A DNA stretch of 57,169 nucleotides. It comes from an uncultured Acidobacteriota bacterium. GTDB lineage: Bacteria > Acidobacteriota > Terriglobia > UBA7540. The notes under the pieces were generated by a model. That model saw only the letters and a program-made list of their open reading frames with translations. It made no database searches and was not told where the DNA came from. Location: the NCBI GenBank assembly GCA_937900045.1, contig CALCEB010000096.1, positions 1 to 57,169 of the forward strand. Direction: 5' to 3'. Made by a program: the position numbers and the translations under genes. Positions within the stretch are counted from its first letter, which is position 1, and every line of letters starts with the position of its first letter. Shown one piece after another: positions 25,183 to 35,100 of the stretch.

Positions 25183-25291
25183 GCAGTGGCGCAATTTGCT
25201 GTAGCGGCGCTCTATGAGCGCCGAAAACCGTTGACGATTCTGGGTCGGCGCTCATAGAGCGCCGCTACAGCAACCAAACTGCGCCACTACC
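25183..25291. mobile_element. Miniature element E2, copy C, with 9-bp target duplication
   Basis: The ends read GCAGTGG and CCACTACC, and the arms carry the TTTGCTGTAGCGGCGCTC block and its complement around a centre with AAAACCGTTGACGATT, close to copy B. The exact direct repeat GGAAAACGG flanks it at 25174-25182 and 25292-25300. It lies between the upstream region of the DUF433 gene and the 3' end of mmsA. Confidence 0.8.
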
Positions 25292-25323
25292 GGAAAACGG
25301 CGATCCGTCGCTGGGCGAAGCGC

Positions 25324-26802
25324 CTAGAACTTGCGGGACCACTCTTTGGGCCAACGCTCGATGACCACTTTCTTGTCCGTATAAAATTCGATGGCATCGC
25401 GTCCCTGGGCGTGAAGGTCGCCGAAGAAACTTCCCTTCCATCCGGTAAACGGGAAATAAGCCATCGGAGCGGCGACCCCCAGGTTGATACCAATATTTCC
25501 CACCTGCGCTTCATAGCGGAATTTGCGGGCGGCCGCGCCGCTCTGAGTAAATAAGCAAGCCATGTTGCCGTAAGATTGGCTGTTCACAACCTGGATGGCC
25601 ACGTCGATGGTTTCCACGTGAATCAAGCTCAGCACCGGCCCGAAAATCTCTGTTTTGACGGTGGTTCCTGCCGCTGGAACGTCTTCAAGAATCGTGGGTC
25701 GAATGAAATTTCCCTTCTCGTAATTCTTGATCCGCGCGTTGCGGCCATCTACAAGCAATTTGGCTCCTTCTTTGACGCCAGCTTCGATCAGACCTTCGAT
25801 CCGGGCCTTACTCTCGGCACTGATGACGGGGCCGGTTTGTACACCCTCATCCAGGCCATAGCCCACGACACGGGAGGATGCGGCGTCCGCCAAAGCTTCG
25901 GTGAAGGGCTTGCGGGCGCTGCCCACGGTGAAGACCAATGACGCCGCCAGGCAGCGTTGACCCGCGCAGCCGAAAGCGGAATCGCTAAGGACCTGCTTGG
26001 TCATTTCAACATCGGCGTCGGGCAGGATCACGATTGGATTTTTGGCTCCGCCTTGGCACTGGGCGCGTTTGCCGTTGGCTGCGGCCCGGCTATAAATGTA
26101 CTTGGCCACCGGAGAGGATCCCACAAAGCTGATGGCACGGATGGCCGGGTGGTCAAGCAAAGTATCCACCGTGGGTTTGTTGCCGTGGACTAAGTTCACC
26201 ACTCCGGGCGGCAAGCCGGTCTTCTCAATCAGCTCAAAAAGTTTCCAGGCGGTCATGGGAACTTTTTCAGACGGCTTGAGGATGAAGGTATTGCCACAGG
26301 CGATGGCGTAGGGCAGGAACCAGAGCGGAATCATGCCGGGAAAATTAAAAGGCGTGATGGCGGCCACCACGCCAAGCGGCTGGCGAATCATCATTTCATC
26401 AATGCCGCTGGCAATGTCCTCGTTGTTAACCCCCTGCATCATGAGCGGAATCCCGCACGCCGTCTCAATATTTTCGATGCCACGGCGCAGCTCGCCCACC
26501 GATTCGCCATAAGTCTTGCCAGCCTCGTTGGTGAGGGTGCGGGCCAGGCTGTCGATGTTTTCTTCAAGAATGTTCTTGAGCTTGAAGAGGTATTGAATGC
26601 GATCTCCCGCCGGAGTGCGCCGCCATTCCGGGAAGGCTTTGGCCGCGGCTTGCACCACGCGCTCCACATCTACCGCCGATGACAAGGGTACTTGCGTCAT
26701 CACTTCGCCGGTGGCTGGATTCGTAACCGGCAAGTGCTCTGTCGCGGATGTTGCCGACCATCCGCCGCCAACGTAGTTCTCAAGTTGTGCCGTTGTGCTC
26801 AT
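25324..26802 (-). CDS. mmsA: CoA-acylating (methyl)malonate-semialdehyde dehydrogenase
   Basis: A 492-residue aldehyde dehydrogenase of the MMSDH branch, which converts malonate or methylmalonate semialdehyde to acetyl- or propionyl-CoA with NAD and CoA. The catalytic Cys284 is in FGCAGQRCLAAS, the MMSDH-specific form, and the usual Glu base region is replaced by the KRAQCQGGAKN segment typical of this branch. The N-terminal NYVGGGW start and the C-terminal PFTGWKGSFFGDLHAQG are also characteristic. I chose the ATG at 26802 with GGAG upstream. Next to the omega-aminotransferase, it would finish beta-alanine degradation. Confidence 0.9.
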   Translation of the reverse strand: MSTTAQLENYVGGGWSATSATEHLPVTNPATGEVMTQVPLSSAVDVERVVQAAAKAFPEWRRTPAGDRIQYLFKLKNILEENIDSLARTLTNEAGKTYGESVGELRRGIENIETACGIPLMMQGVNNEDIASGIDEMMIRQPLGVVAAITPFNFPGMIPLWFLPYAIACGNTFILKPSEKVPMTAWKLFELIEKTGLPPGVVNLVHGNKPTVDTLLDHPAIRAISFVGSSPVAKYIYSRAAANGKRAQCQGGAKNPIVILPDADVEMTKQVLSDSAFGCAGQRCLAASLVFTVGSARKPFTEALADAASSRVVGYGLDEGVQTGPVISAESKARIEGLIEAGVKEGAKLLVDGRNARIKNYEKGNFIRPTILEDVPAAGTTVKTEIFGPVLSLIHVETIDVAIQVVNSQSYGNMACLFTQSGAAARKFRYEAQVGNIGINLGVAAPMAYFPFTGWKGSFFGDLHAQGRDAIEFYTDKKVVIERWPKEWSRKF

Positions 26803-27841
26803 CAATTCCAAGCTCCATGTTTATTGGAAGGATAAAAGGCGGCGCCACCTCATCGATCGCCTATTATCGCACTGCCTTTGCGCCTTTCAGCATAGCAGGT
26901 TCGAAATGCGCCGGTGAGACAAATGCGATGCTTCGCCGACCCGTCATGGCCAGAACCTGGAAATTCCGAGGCTGGCGCCTGCCCTTGCCGTTGGGGTCAT
27001 GTTCAGCCCGCCACCCAAGCCGCACCGCTCCTCTTAGATGGTGGGGCGGCTTTACGCCGCCAATTGGCGAGGTAAACTCGCCGCTACAAAAGCCAAACCG
27101 CGCCACTACTGCATTTGCGGCCGCGCTAATGTAGCCAGATGATTCTCGTCATAATCATGCTGCGGGCGTAACATGGGGGCAGTTTAGCCGGGATTGCGCC
27201 GGGGCACAATATCCCATGGCAGGGCCGCCACCATCGCGAAGAGCGCAGAGTTTGCATATTTCAAACTCTGCGGGTTTAATTCGTGAACCGGCGAAAAGCC
27301 GCAGACTTCCTGGAAAGCGGAAGTTTGCGCTCACCATAATACTGATAATGCCGCTGGGGGGCATGGGGGCAGCTTAGCCGGGATGGCGCCGCTCGAAGCT
27401 TCGAGTTTCCACATTTGAGCGGCCAACCTGTCATCCTGAGCGCAGCGAAGGATCCCGGTATTTCTCTCAGGGTTAACTCCACGAAGCATCTCCAGTTCGT
27501 TCGCTGCCGGGAAAAAGATCAAATACAGTGATCCTTCGCTTCGCTCAGGATGACAGGCGAAGGGCTCAGGATGAAAGCACTGGCGCCTTGGCGGAAACTC
27601 CATGACCCCTGAAATGTAGAGACTTCAGGTACGCTCTATGAGCAGCGCACCAGTCTTGGTGCGCCGCCGGCTTACCACGTTGTGTATCGTCTCGTGTTCT
27701 GCCCGGACAAAAAACAATTTACACTCCTTTTACGCCGTTTTGAAACCTTCCGTCCGGTTGGCGCGTCAGTTTACAATAAGGATTTGGCGCCATAAGGCCA
27801 AACCTTCAAAGACCAGAAGGAAGAGCGACGGGTGATTGACG
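26803..27841. other. 1-kb gene-free, repeat-rich region
   Basis: No credible gene was seen. The stretch holds an E2-like fragment ending GCGCCACTAC (about 27040-27110) and a direct repeat built on CATGGGGGCAG(T/C)TTAGCCGGGAT (27164-27200 and about 27345-27390). It also has a perfect 11-bp hairpin, CGCAGAGTTTG/CAAACTCTGCG (27244-27272), and E3 copy 2 (27427-27557). TACAAT at 27772-27777 could be the -10 of the efflux operon, but no good -35 is visible. It separates mmsA from the divergently transcribed efflux operon. Confidence 0.6.
27427..27557. repeat. Palindromic intergenic element E3, copy 2 (inverted)
   Basis: Terminal inverted repeats starting CCTGTCATCCTGAGCG and ending CGCTCAGGATGACAGG surround an interior that is the reverse complement of the interior of copy 1 at 22749-22877 (for example GTTCGTTCGCTGCC here versus its complement there). 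Two full-length copies in opposite orientation argue for a defined mobile or recombining unit rather than a chance palindrome. Confidence 0.7.
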
Positions 27842-29077
27842 ATGGCGACTCATGAAGTGTTACCAAGGCTTTCGGAAAGGGAAGTCAACGCGCCCCAAGG
27901 CCCGCACCGGCGGTGGATCCCTTGGGTTCTGGTGGCGGCGTTTGCGGTGATTGCAGTGCTGGGGTGGAGGGCGGCAACGCGGCGCCAGCAAGAAGAGCAA
28001 AACCTGCTGGCGCAACAAGCGCGAGCCGCAGCCTTGCGCCCGGTTCCGGTGGGAGTGGCCCAGGTCAAAAGACAGGATTTCCCGGTTCATCTAACCGGGC
28101 TCGGCTCCGTGACCGCGTACAACACGGTGACGGTTCAAACCCGGGTGACCGGCCAAATCATGAAGATTTTATTTAACGAAGGCGATCACGTGCAGGCCGG
28201 GCAGATGCTGGCGCAGATTGATCCTCGCCCCTATCAAGTGCAGTTGCAGCAGGCACAAGGCCAGCTCGATCACGACCAGGCCCAGGTCCGTGACGCCATT
28301 CTCGACTTGAACCGCGATAAGGCCCTGTGGGCCGATCAAGTGATTCCCCGGCAGCAGTTGGATACGCAAAATGCCCTGGTCGAGCAGCTTCAGGGTTCGC
28401 TGGTGGCGGACAAAGCGAACATCGCCAACGCCAAGCTGAACCTGGACTATTGCCAGATCACGGCGCCCATTTCTGGAAAGACCGGCTTGCGGATGGTGGA
28501 CGTGGGGAACATGGTGCAACCCTCGACCGCGGGAATTGTCCTGATCACGCAAATGCAACCCATCGCTGTTATTTTCACGCTGCCCGAGGAACAACTGGCG
28601 CCAATTCTTCAGGGGTTGCGAAGGGGACAGTCTTTCCCCGTTGAAGCTTACGACCGGTCCGATCAACATCAAATCGCCAGCGGAAAATTGGAAGCCACGG
28701 ACAATCGCATTGATCAGACCACGGGAACCTTAAGGCTTAAGGCAACTTTCCAAAACCGGGATGAAACGTTGTTTCCCAATGAGTTTGTGAACGTCCATAT
28801 CCAGACCGAAGTCCTGCACAATGCGTTGGTGGTACCCGCAGCGGCGCTCCAACGGGGCACGCAGGGCGACTACGTCTTCGCCGTAGGCCCGGACCGCACC
28901 GTAATGCAGCGCCCCGTGCGGGTGGAACTGACGCAGGACAACGATGTGATCCTTGATTCCGGTGTTGAAGCGGGTGAAACCGTAGTCACAGACGGGCAGG
29001 ACAAGCTGCGCAACGGCAGCCACGTAACGCCCCAGGTGTCCCGCGCTCCCGCCGCAGCCGGAAGGAAGAGTTCGTGA
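27842..29077 (+). CDS. RND efflux periplasmic adaptor (membrane fusion protein), MdtA-like
   Basis: Periplasmic adaptor that links the RND pumps to an outer-membrane channel, about 411 residues. An N-terminal anchor helix (WVLVAAFAVIAVLGW) is followed by a first lipoyl half (GLGSVTAYNTVTVQTRVTGQI), an alpha-hairpin with Gln- and Asp-rich heptads (about 110-190), a second lipoyl half (YCQITAPISGKTGLRMVDVGN) and beta-barrel and membrane-proximal domains. A TTG at 27836 two codons upstream is an alternative start. Its stop overlaps the next gene as GTGA, so the three pump genes form one operon. Confidence 0.9.
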   Translation: MATHEVLPRLSEREVNAPQGPHRRWIPWVLVAAFAVIAVLGWRAATRRQQEEQNLLAQQARAAALRPVPVGVAQVKRQDFPVHLTGLGSVTAYNTVTVQTRVTGQIMKILFNEGDHVQAGQMLAQIDPRPYQVQLQQAQGQLDHDQAQVRDAILDLNRDKALWADQVIPRQQLDTQNALVEQLQGSLVADKANIANAKLNLDYCQITAPISGKTGLRMVDVGNMVQPSTAGIVLITQMQPIAVIFTLPEEQLAPILQGLRRGQSFPVEAYDRSDQHQIASGKLEATDNRIDQTTGTLRLKATFQNRDETLFPNEFVNVHIQTEVLHNALVVPAAALQRGTQGDYVFAVGPDRTVMQRPVRVELTQDNDVILDSGVEAGETVVTDGQDKLRNGSHVTPQVSRAPAAAGRKSS

Positions 29078-32000
29078 ATCCCTCCCGCATTTTTATTCTC
29101 CGGCCGGTTGCAACGTCCTTGTTGATGGCGGCCATTCTGCTTGCCGGATTTGTTGCCTACACGCAGTTGCCGGTCTCGGCGCTGCCCGAAGTGCAATATC
29201 CGACGATTCGAGTCATTACGTTTTACCCAGGCGCCAGTCCGGATGTTATGACGGCCCTGGTCACGGCGCCGCTGGAACGGCAATTCGGGGAGGTGCCGGG
29301 ACTCAAGGAAATGACCTCGACGGGCTCCTCGGGAGCTTCGGAGATCACCTTGGAGTTCGACCTGGATCAGGATATCAATGTAGCCGAACAGGAAGTGCAG
29401 GCGGCGATTAATTCGGCGGGCACCTATCTGCCGCCCGACCTGCCCAATCCCCCCGTTTACAGCAAAGTGAACCCGGCCGATGCGCCGATTCTGACCCTGG
29501 GTCTCTCATCATCCAGCCTTCCACTCCCGCAGGTGGAGGACCTGGCAGACAGCACCCTGGCGCAGAAAATCTCCCAAGTTCTGGGCGTCGGATTGGTTTC
29601 TATCGACGGCGGGCAGCGCCCGGCAGTACGGATTCAAGCCAATCCCACCGTGCTCGCCAGTTACGGGCTGAGCCTGGAAGACATGAGGACGGCGCTTGCG
29701 GCCTCCAATGTTGACCAAGCCAAAGGAACTTTGCAGGGTCCGCGGCTCTCCTACACCATCAACGACAATGACCAATTGATGTCTGCTCCCGATTACCGGC
29801 CCATTGTCATTGCTTACCGCAATGGCTCTCCGGTGCGGGTTTCGGACGTGGCGCAGGCGGTGAACGGCACCGAAAACACCGAAGAGGCGGCATGGATGGA
29901 CCAGTCACCCGCCGTCATTGTGAACGTCCAGCGGCAACCCGGCGCCAACATCATCAGCGTCGTGAACCGCGTGAAGGATTTGCTGCCCCGCCTGGAAACG
30001 GCGCTGCCTGCCTCGGTCCAGGTGAGGGTCCTCACCGACCGCACCACCACCATCCGCGCCTCTGTCCGGGATGTGGAATGGGAACTGTCGATGACCGTCG
30101 GCCTGGTGATTCTGGTCATCTTCCTGTTCCTGCGGACGCTTTCGGGCACCATCATTCCAAGCATCGCGGTTCCGTTGTCGCTGGTGGGCACTTTCGGAGT
30201 CATGTACCTGATTGGCTTCAGCCTGGACAACCTTTCGCTGATGGCGTTAACCATCTCAACAGGGTTTGTGGTGGATGACGCCATCGTAATGATTGAGAAC
30301 ATTTCGCGTTTTATCGAACAGGGCGACTCACCGCTGGAGGCGGCGCTGAAGGGATCGAGGCAGATCGGCTTCACGATTCTTTCGTTGACCGTTTCGCTGA
30401 TTGCCGTGCTGATTCCCCTGTTATTCATGGGCGACGTGGTGGGCCGGCTGTTCCGCGAGTTTGCGATCACTCTGGCGGTCACCATCATCATCTCCGCCAT
30501 CGTCTCGCTCACGCTCACGCCCATGATGAGCGCCCGGCTTCTGCGCCACCGCCCGGAAGAAGAGCAAGGCAAATTCTATCTCTGGTCGGAAAGGGTGTTT
30601 GAGTATTCCATTGAGAAGTACGGCGCCTCGCTGCGCTGGGTGATGGGCCACCAGCCGGCGGTGCTGATGATCACGCTGGGCACGCTGGCGTTGACCATTT
30701 ATCTTTACGTGATTGTGCCCAAAGGATTCTTCCCGGTGGAGGACACGGGCGTGATCCAGGGAACTTCGGAGGCGTCTGAGACCGTTTCGTTTCCGGCGAT
30801 GGCCGAAGAGCAGCAACAATTGGTGGACGTAATCCTGAAAGACCCGGCGGTGGCCAACGTTTCCTCATTTATTGGCGTCGACGGCACCAACATGACGATG
30901 AACAGCGGGCGCATTCAGATCACGCTGAAGCCCGTTGAGGAGCGTAACGCCACGGCGTCGGAGATCATCCGCCGCCTGCAACCCCAGCTTGCCAAGGTCC
31001 ACGGCATCACCCTATTCATGCAGCCGGTTCAGGACCTCACCATTGACGACCGCATCAGCCGCACCGAGTTCCAATACAGCCTGGCGGACGCCAACGCCGC
31101 CGAGTTAAACACCTGGGCGCCGCGCCTGGCGGCGAAGCTCCAAGCCTTGCCTCAGCTTCGCGACGTGGCGACGGATCAGCAGAATCACGGCCTGGAAACC
31201 TCATTGGTGGTTGACCGCGACACGGCGAGCCGCCTGGGCGTGACCCCGGCGGCGATCGACAATACACTTTACGACGCTTTCGGCCAGCGCCAGATTTCCA
31301 CCATCTTTACTCAACTCAACCAGTATCACGTGGTTTTGGAAGTTGCTCCGAATTTCCAGCAGAGTCCCGACGCGCTGAAGAATCTCTTCGTCAACACCAG
31401 CACCGGAACACAGGTTCCGCTGAGCTCCTTCGCGCGCTTCGAGCCCTCAAACTCCAGTCTTGAAATTAACCACCAGGGCCAGTTCCCCGCCGTCACTTTA
31501 TCCTTCAACATGGCGCCGGGAGCGTCCCTGAGCCAAGCGGTGGACGCCATCAACAAAGCCAGCGCGGAGATTGGCATGCCGACCTCGATCAACGCCAGCT
31601 TTCAGGGAACGGCCGCGGCATTCCAGGCGTCTTTGGCCAATGAGCCGCTGCTGATTCTGGCGGCTTTGATCACGGTGTATATCGTCTTGGGTATTCTTTA
31701 TGAAAGTTACATCCATCCGCTCACCATTTTGTCGACACTGCCTTCGGCGGGCGTGGGGGCCATCCTGGCCCTGCTGCTGTTCCACACCGAATTCAGCGTT
31801 ATTGCGCTGATCGGCGTCATCCTGCTCATCGGGATTGTGAAGAAGAACGCCATTATGATGATTGACTTTGCGCTGGAGGGGGAGCGGGAGCAAGGAAAGA
31901 CGCCGTTGGATGCAATTTACGAGGCGTGCTTGCTCCGCTTTCGTCCCATTATGATGACCACCTTGGCCGCGCTGCTCGGTGGATTGCCGCTGGCTCTGGC

Positions 32001-32193
32001 GACGGGCACGGGAGCTGAGCTTCGGCGCCCGCTGGGAATCACGATCGTGGGCGGCCTGATTCTGAGCCAGGTGTTGACTCTCTACACCACTCCGGTGGTT
32101 TATCTCTATTTTGACCGGCTCGCCCGGTATTTGCGAGGCTCTGCCTCGTCCAGCAATGTTGCTTCATCTCAACCGGCTGAAGACCCTGCATGA
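29074..32193 (+). CDS. RND multidrug efflux transporter, MdtB-like
   Basis: Inner-membrane proton-driven efflux subunit of 1,039 residues, the full length for the HAE1 family. TM1 is preceded by RPVATSLLMAA. The porter region has PLERQFGEVPGL, and the proton-relay pair Asp401-Asp402 lies in GFVVDDAIVMIEN. The LLIGIVKKNAIMMIDFAL and FRPIMMTTLAALLGGLPLA segments are typical of the C-terminal half. GTG start overlapping the adaptor stop; stop overlaps the next RND start as ATGA. Paired with a second, similar RND gene, as in mdtBC, where a B2C heterotrimer forms. Confidence 0.92.
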   Translation: MNPSRIFILRPVATSLLMAAILLAGFVAYTQLPVSALPEVQYPTIRVITFYPGASPDVMTALVTAPLERQFGEVPGLKEMTSTGSSGASEITLEFDLDQDINVAEQEVQAAINSAGTYLPPDLPNPPVYSKVNPADAPILTLGLSSSSLPLPQVEDLADSTLAQKISQVLGVGLVSIDGGQRPAVRIQANPTVLASYGLSLEDMRTALAASNVDQAKGTLQGPRLSYTINDNDQLMSAPDYRPIVIAYRNGSPVRVSDVAQAVNGTENTEEAAWMDQSPAVIVNVQRQPGANIISVVNRVKDLLPRLETALPASVQVRVLTDRTTTIRASVRDVEWELSMTVGLVILVIFLFLRTLSGTIIPSIAVPLSLVGTFGVMYLIGFSLDNLSLMALTISTGFVVDDAIVMIENISRFIEQGDSPLEAALKGSRQIGFTILSLTVSLIAVLIPLLFMGDVVGRLFREFAITLAVTIIISAIVSLTLTPMMSARLLRHRPEEEQGKFYLWSERVFEYSIEKYGASLRWVMGHQPAVLMITLGTLALTIYLYVIVPKGFFPVEDTGVIQGTSEASETVSFPAMAEEQQQLVDVILKDPAVANVSSFIGVDGTNMTMNSGRIQITLKPVEERNATASEIIRRLQPQLAKVHGITLFMQPVQDLTIDDRISRTEFQYSLADANAAELNTWAPRLAAKLQALPQLRDVATDQQNHGLETSLVVDRDTASRLGVTPAAIDNTLYDAFGQRQISTIFTQLNQYHVVLEVAPNFQQSPDALKNLFVNTSTGTQVPLSSFARFEPSNSSLEINHQGQFPAVTLSFNMAPGASLSQAVDAINKASAEIGMPTSINASFQGTAAAFQASLANEPLLILAALITVYIVLGILYESYIHPLTILSTLPSAGVGAILALLLFHTEFSVIALIGVILLIGIVKKNAIMMIDFALEGEREQGKTPLDAIYEACLLRFRPIMMTTLAALLGGLPLALATGTGAELRRPLGITIVGGLILSQVLTLYTTPVVYLYFDRLARYLRGSASSSNVASSQPAEDPA

Positions 32194-35100
32194 ATATCTC
32201 CGGCCCTTTTATCCGGCGCCCGGTCGCCACCTCGCTGCTCGCGGTTGCCCTACTTTTGGGCGGCATTGCGGGCTACCGCCTTCTACCCGTCGCTCCCATC
32301 CCGGAAGTGGATTTCCCCACCATTTCTGTCGGCGCGGGCTTGCCGGGGGCGAGTCCGGAGACCATGGCTTCCGCCGTGGCCACACCGCTCGAACGGCAAT
32401 TTGGCCGCATCGCCGGGCTTTCAGAAATGACTTCGGTAAGCTCGCTCGGCTCGACTTCGGTGGTTCTGCAATTCGACCTGAGCCGCGACATCAACGCGGC
32501 GGCCCGAGACGTGCAAGCGGCGATCAATGCGGCGCGCAGCCAGTTGCCCGCGAACCTGCCCGGCAATCCCAATTACCGCAAGGCGAATCCCGCCGACGCT
32601 CCCATCATGATTCTGGCGCTCACTTCGGACCGCCTTCCCCTCGGAACCCTGTACGACGCCGCAGATTCCATCCTAGCGCAGCGCATCGCCCAGGTCGAAG
32701 GCATTGGCCAGGTCTTTGTAGGCGGTAGCTCGCGGCCCGCCATCCGCGTGGAAGCCAATCCCAAAGTTCTGGACAATTACGGTATCGGGCTTGAGCAACT
32801 GCGGTCGGTTTTGGCTTCGGTGAACGTCTTCCGGCCCAAGGGCAGCGTGGCGGGACCGCAATCCGAGTGGAGCGTGGGGGCCAATGACCAGCTCCTCAAA
32901 GCCGGTCAGTATAAGCCTCTCATCGTCGGCTACCAGAATGGCGCGCCGGTCCGGCTGAGCGATGTGGCCGATGTTGTGGATTCCGTGGAAGACGTCCATA
33001 CCGGCGGGACCGCCAACGGCCAGCGAGCCATCCTGCTGATCATCTTCCGGCAGCCCGGCGCCAACATCATTCAAGCCGTGGACAGCGTGACCGCCATTCT
33101 TCCCGAGCTGCGCGCCTCGATTTCTCCGGCCATTCATCTGGCGGTGACTCTTGACCGCACGCAAACCATCCGCGCCTCCGTGCATGACGTAGAGATCACG
33201 CTTCTGATCTCGGTGATTCTGGTGGTGCTGGTGGTTTTCGCGTTTCTGCGCGATGCGTGGGCAACGTTCATCCCCAGCGTCGCCGTTCCTTTGTCTTTGG
33301 TGGGCACTTTCGGTGTCATGTATCTGCTCGGCTACAGCATTGACAATTTATCGCTCATGGCGCTCACCATTTCAACCGGGTTTGTGGTGGATGACGCGAT
33401 CGTGGTGATTGAGAATATTACGCGCTATCTGGAGAGCGGTGTGGACGCCTTTCATGCCGCTCTGATCGGCGCCCGCGAGATTGGCTTCACCGTGCTTTCC
33501 ATGAGCACATCGCTCATTGCCGTCTTCCTTCCTATCCTGCTAATGCAAGGCATTGTGGGACGGCTTTTCCGCGAGTTTGCAGTCTCCTTGAGCACCGCCG
33601 TCCTTCTTTCACTCTTGATTTCGCTCACCGTCACGCCCGCCCTGTGCGCCCGGTTCCTGCGGCCGGAAAACGAGCGAACGCACGGATCCCTATACCGCAT
33701 CTTCGAGCGCGGCTTCGATGGGATGCATTGGGCATACCGGATCAGTCTGAAATGGGTCTTGGATAACCAGGCGCTGGTCCTGACCATCACGGCGCTAACC
33801 CTGGCTTTGAACATCTATTTATTTGTGGTCATTCCCAAGGGCTTTTTCCCGCAACAAGACATGGGCCGCATTATGGGGATGGTCCAGGCCTCGCAGGATA
33901 TTTCTTTCAATGCACTTCGCCAGAAGCAAGACCAGTTTGCCAGAATTGTGATGAACGATCCGGGCGTCGATGCGGTGGAGAGTTTTGTGGGCGGCGGATT
34001 CGGGGGAAGCAGCGTGAACACCGGGCGGATGTTCATCGCCTTGAAACCCCTGAGCGTTCGCAAAGTAACTGCGGACCAGATCATTGCCCGGCTGCGTCCC
34101 AAAACCTCGCACATCGCCGGGGCCAGGCTTTACCTTCAGGCCGTGCAAGATATCAACGTAGGCGGGCATGGCACCAGCGCCCAGTATCAGTACACGCTGG
34201 AGGATCAGGACCTGAAGGAACTCAACCATTGGGCTCCGCGCTTGATGGCGCAGTTGCAGACTTTGCCGGAGCTGCGCGACGTGGGGACTGACCAGCAGAG
34301 CCACGGTCTCCAAACTTCTCTTGAGATCGACCGCGACACGGCCAGCCGCCTGGGGATTACCCCGCAGGTCATCGACAACACCTTGTATGACGCTTTCGGC
34401 CAGCGCCAGGTGTCCACCATTTATACCGCGCTCAATCAATATCACGTGGTGCTGGAGGCGGCACCGCCCTTCCAGCAGAATCCCGACGCGCTGAAGGCCA
34501 TATTCGTGCGGTCCAACACGGGCGAAGAGGTTCCGCTCAGCGCCTTCGCGCACTTTGAGGAATCTACTGCAACGCTCACCGTCAACCACCTGGGCCAGTT
34601 CCCAGCGGTCACGCTCTCCTTCAACCTTGCTCCCGGAGTGGCATTGGGCCAGGCGGTGGATGCCATTCAGCAAGTGCAGAGCCAGATTCGGATGCCGGCG
34701 ACTCTTCATGCCAGCTTCCAGGGGACGGCACAGGCCTTCCAAGTGTCCTTGGCCAACGAACCTCTCCTGGTCCTGGCCGCGCTGGCCGCGGTATACATTG
34801 TGCTGGGCATTCTTTACGAGAGTTATATTCACCCCATCACCATTCTTTCCACGCTGCCTTCGGCGGGCGTTGGAGCCATTCTCGCCTTGCTCCTGTTTCA
34901 CATGGAATTGAGCGTCATCGCCTTGGTTGGAATTATCCTGCTCATTGGCATTGTCAAGAAAAATGCCATCATGATGATCGACTTCGCCTTAATGGCGGAA
35001 CGCGAGGAAGGCAAACCGCCGGTCGATGCTATCTATGAAGCCTGTCTGCTCCGCTTCCGCCCCATCATGATGACGACCATGGCGGCCATGCTCGGCGCGC

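Noticed and set aside
27244..27272. Rho-independent terminator for mmsA or the efflux operon
   Set aside because: The hairpin is perfect but has no T-tract and lies upstream, not downstream, of both flanking genes; listed only as part of the repeat-rich region.
33819..34901. 360-codon minus-strand frame opposite the second RND gene
   Set aside because: Antisense to conserved transporter sequence; composition typical of shadow frames.
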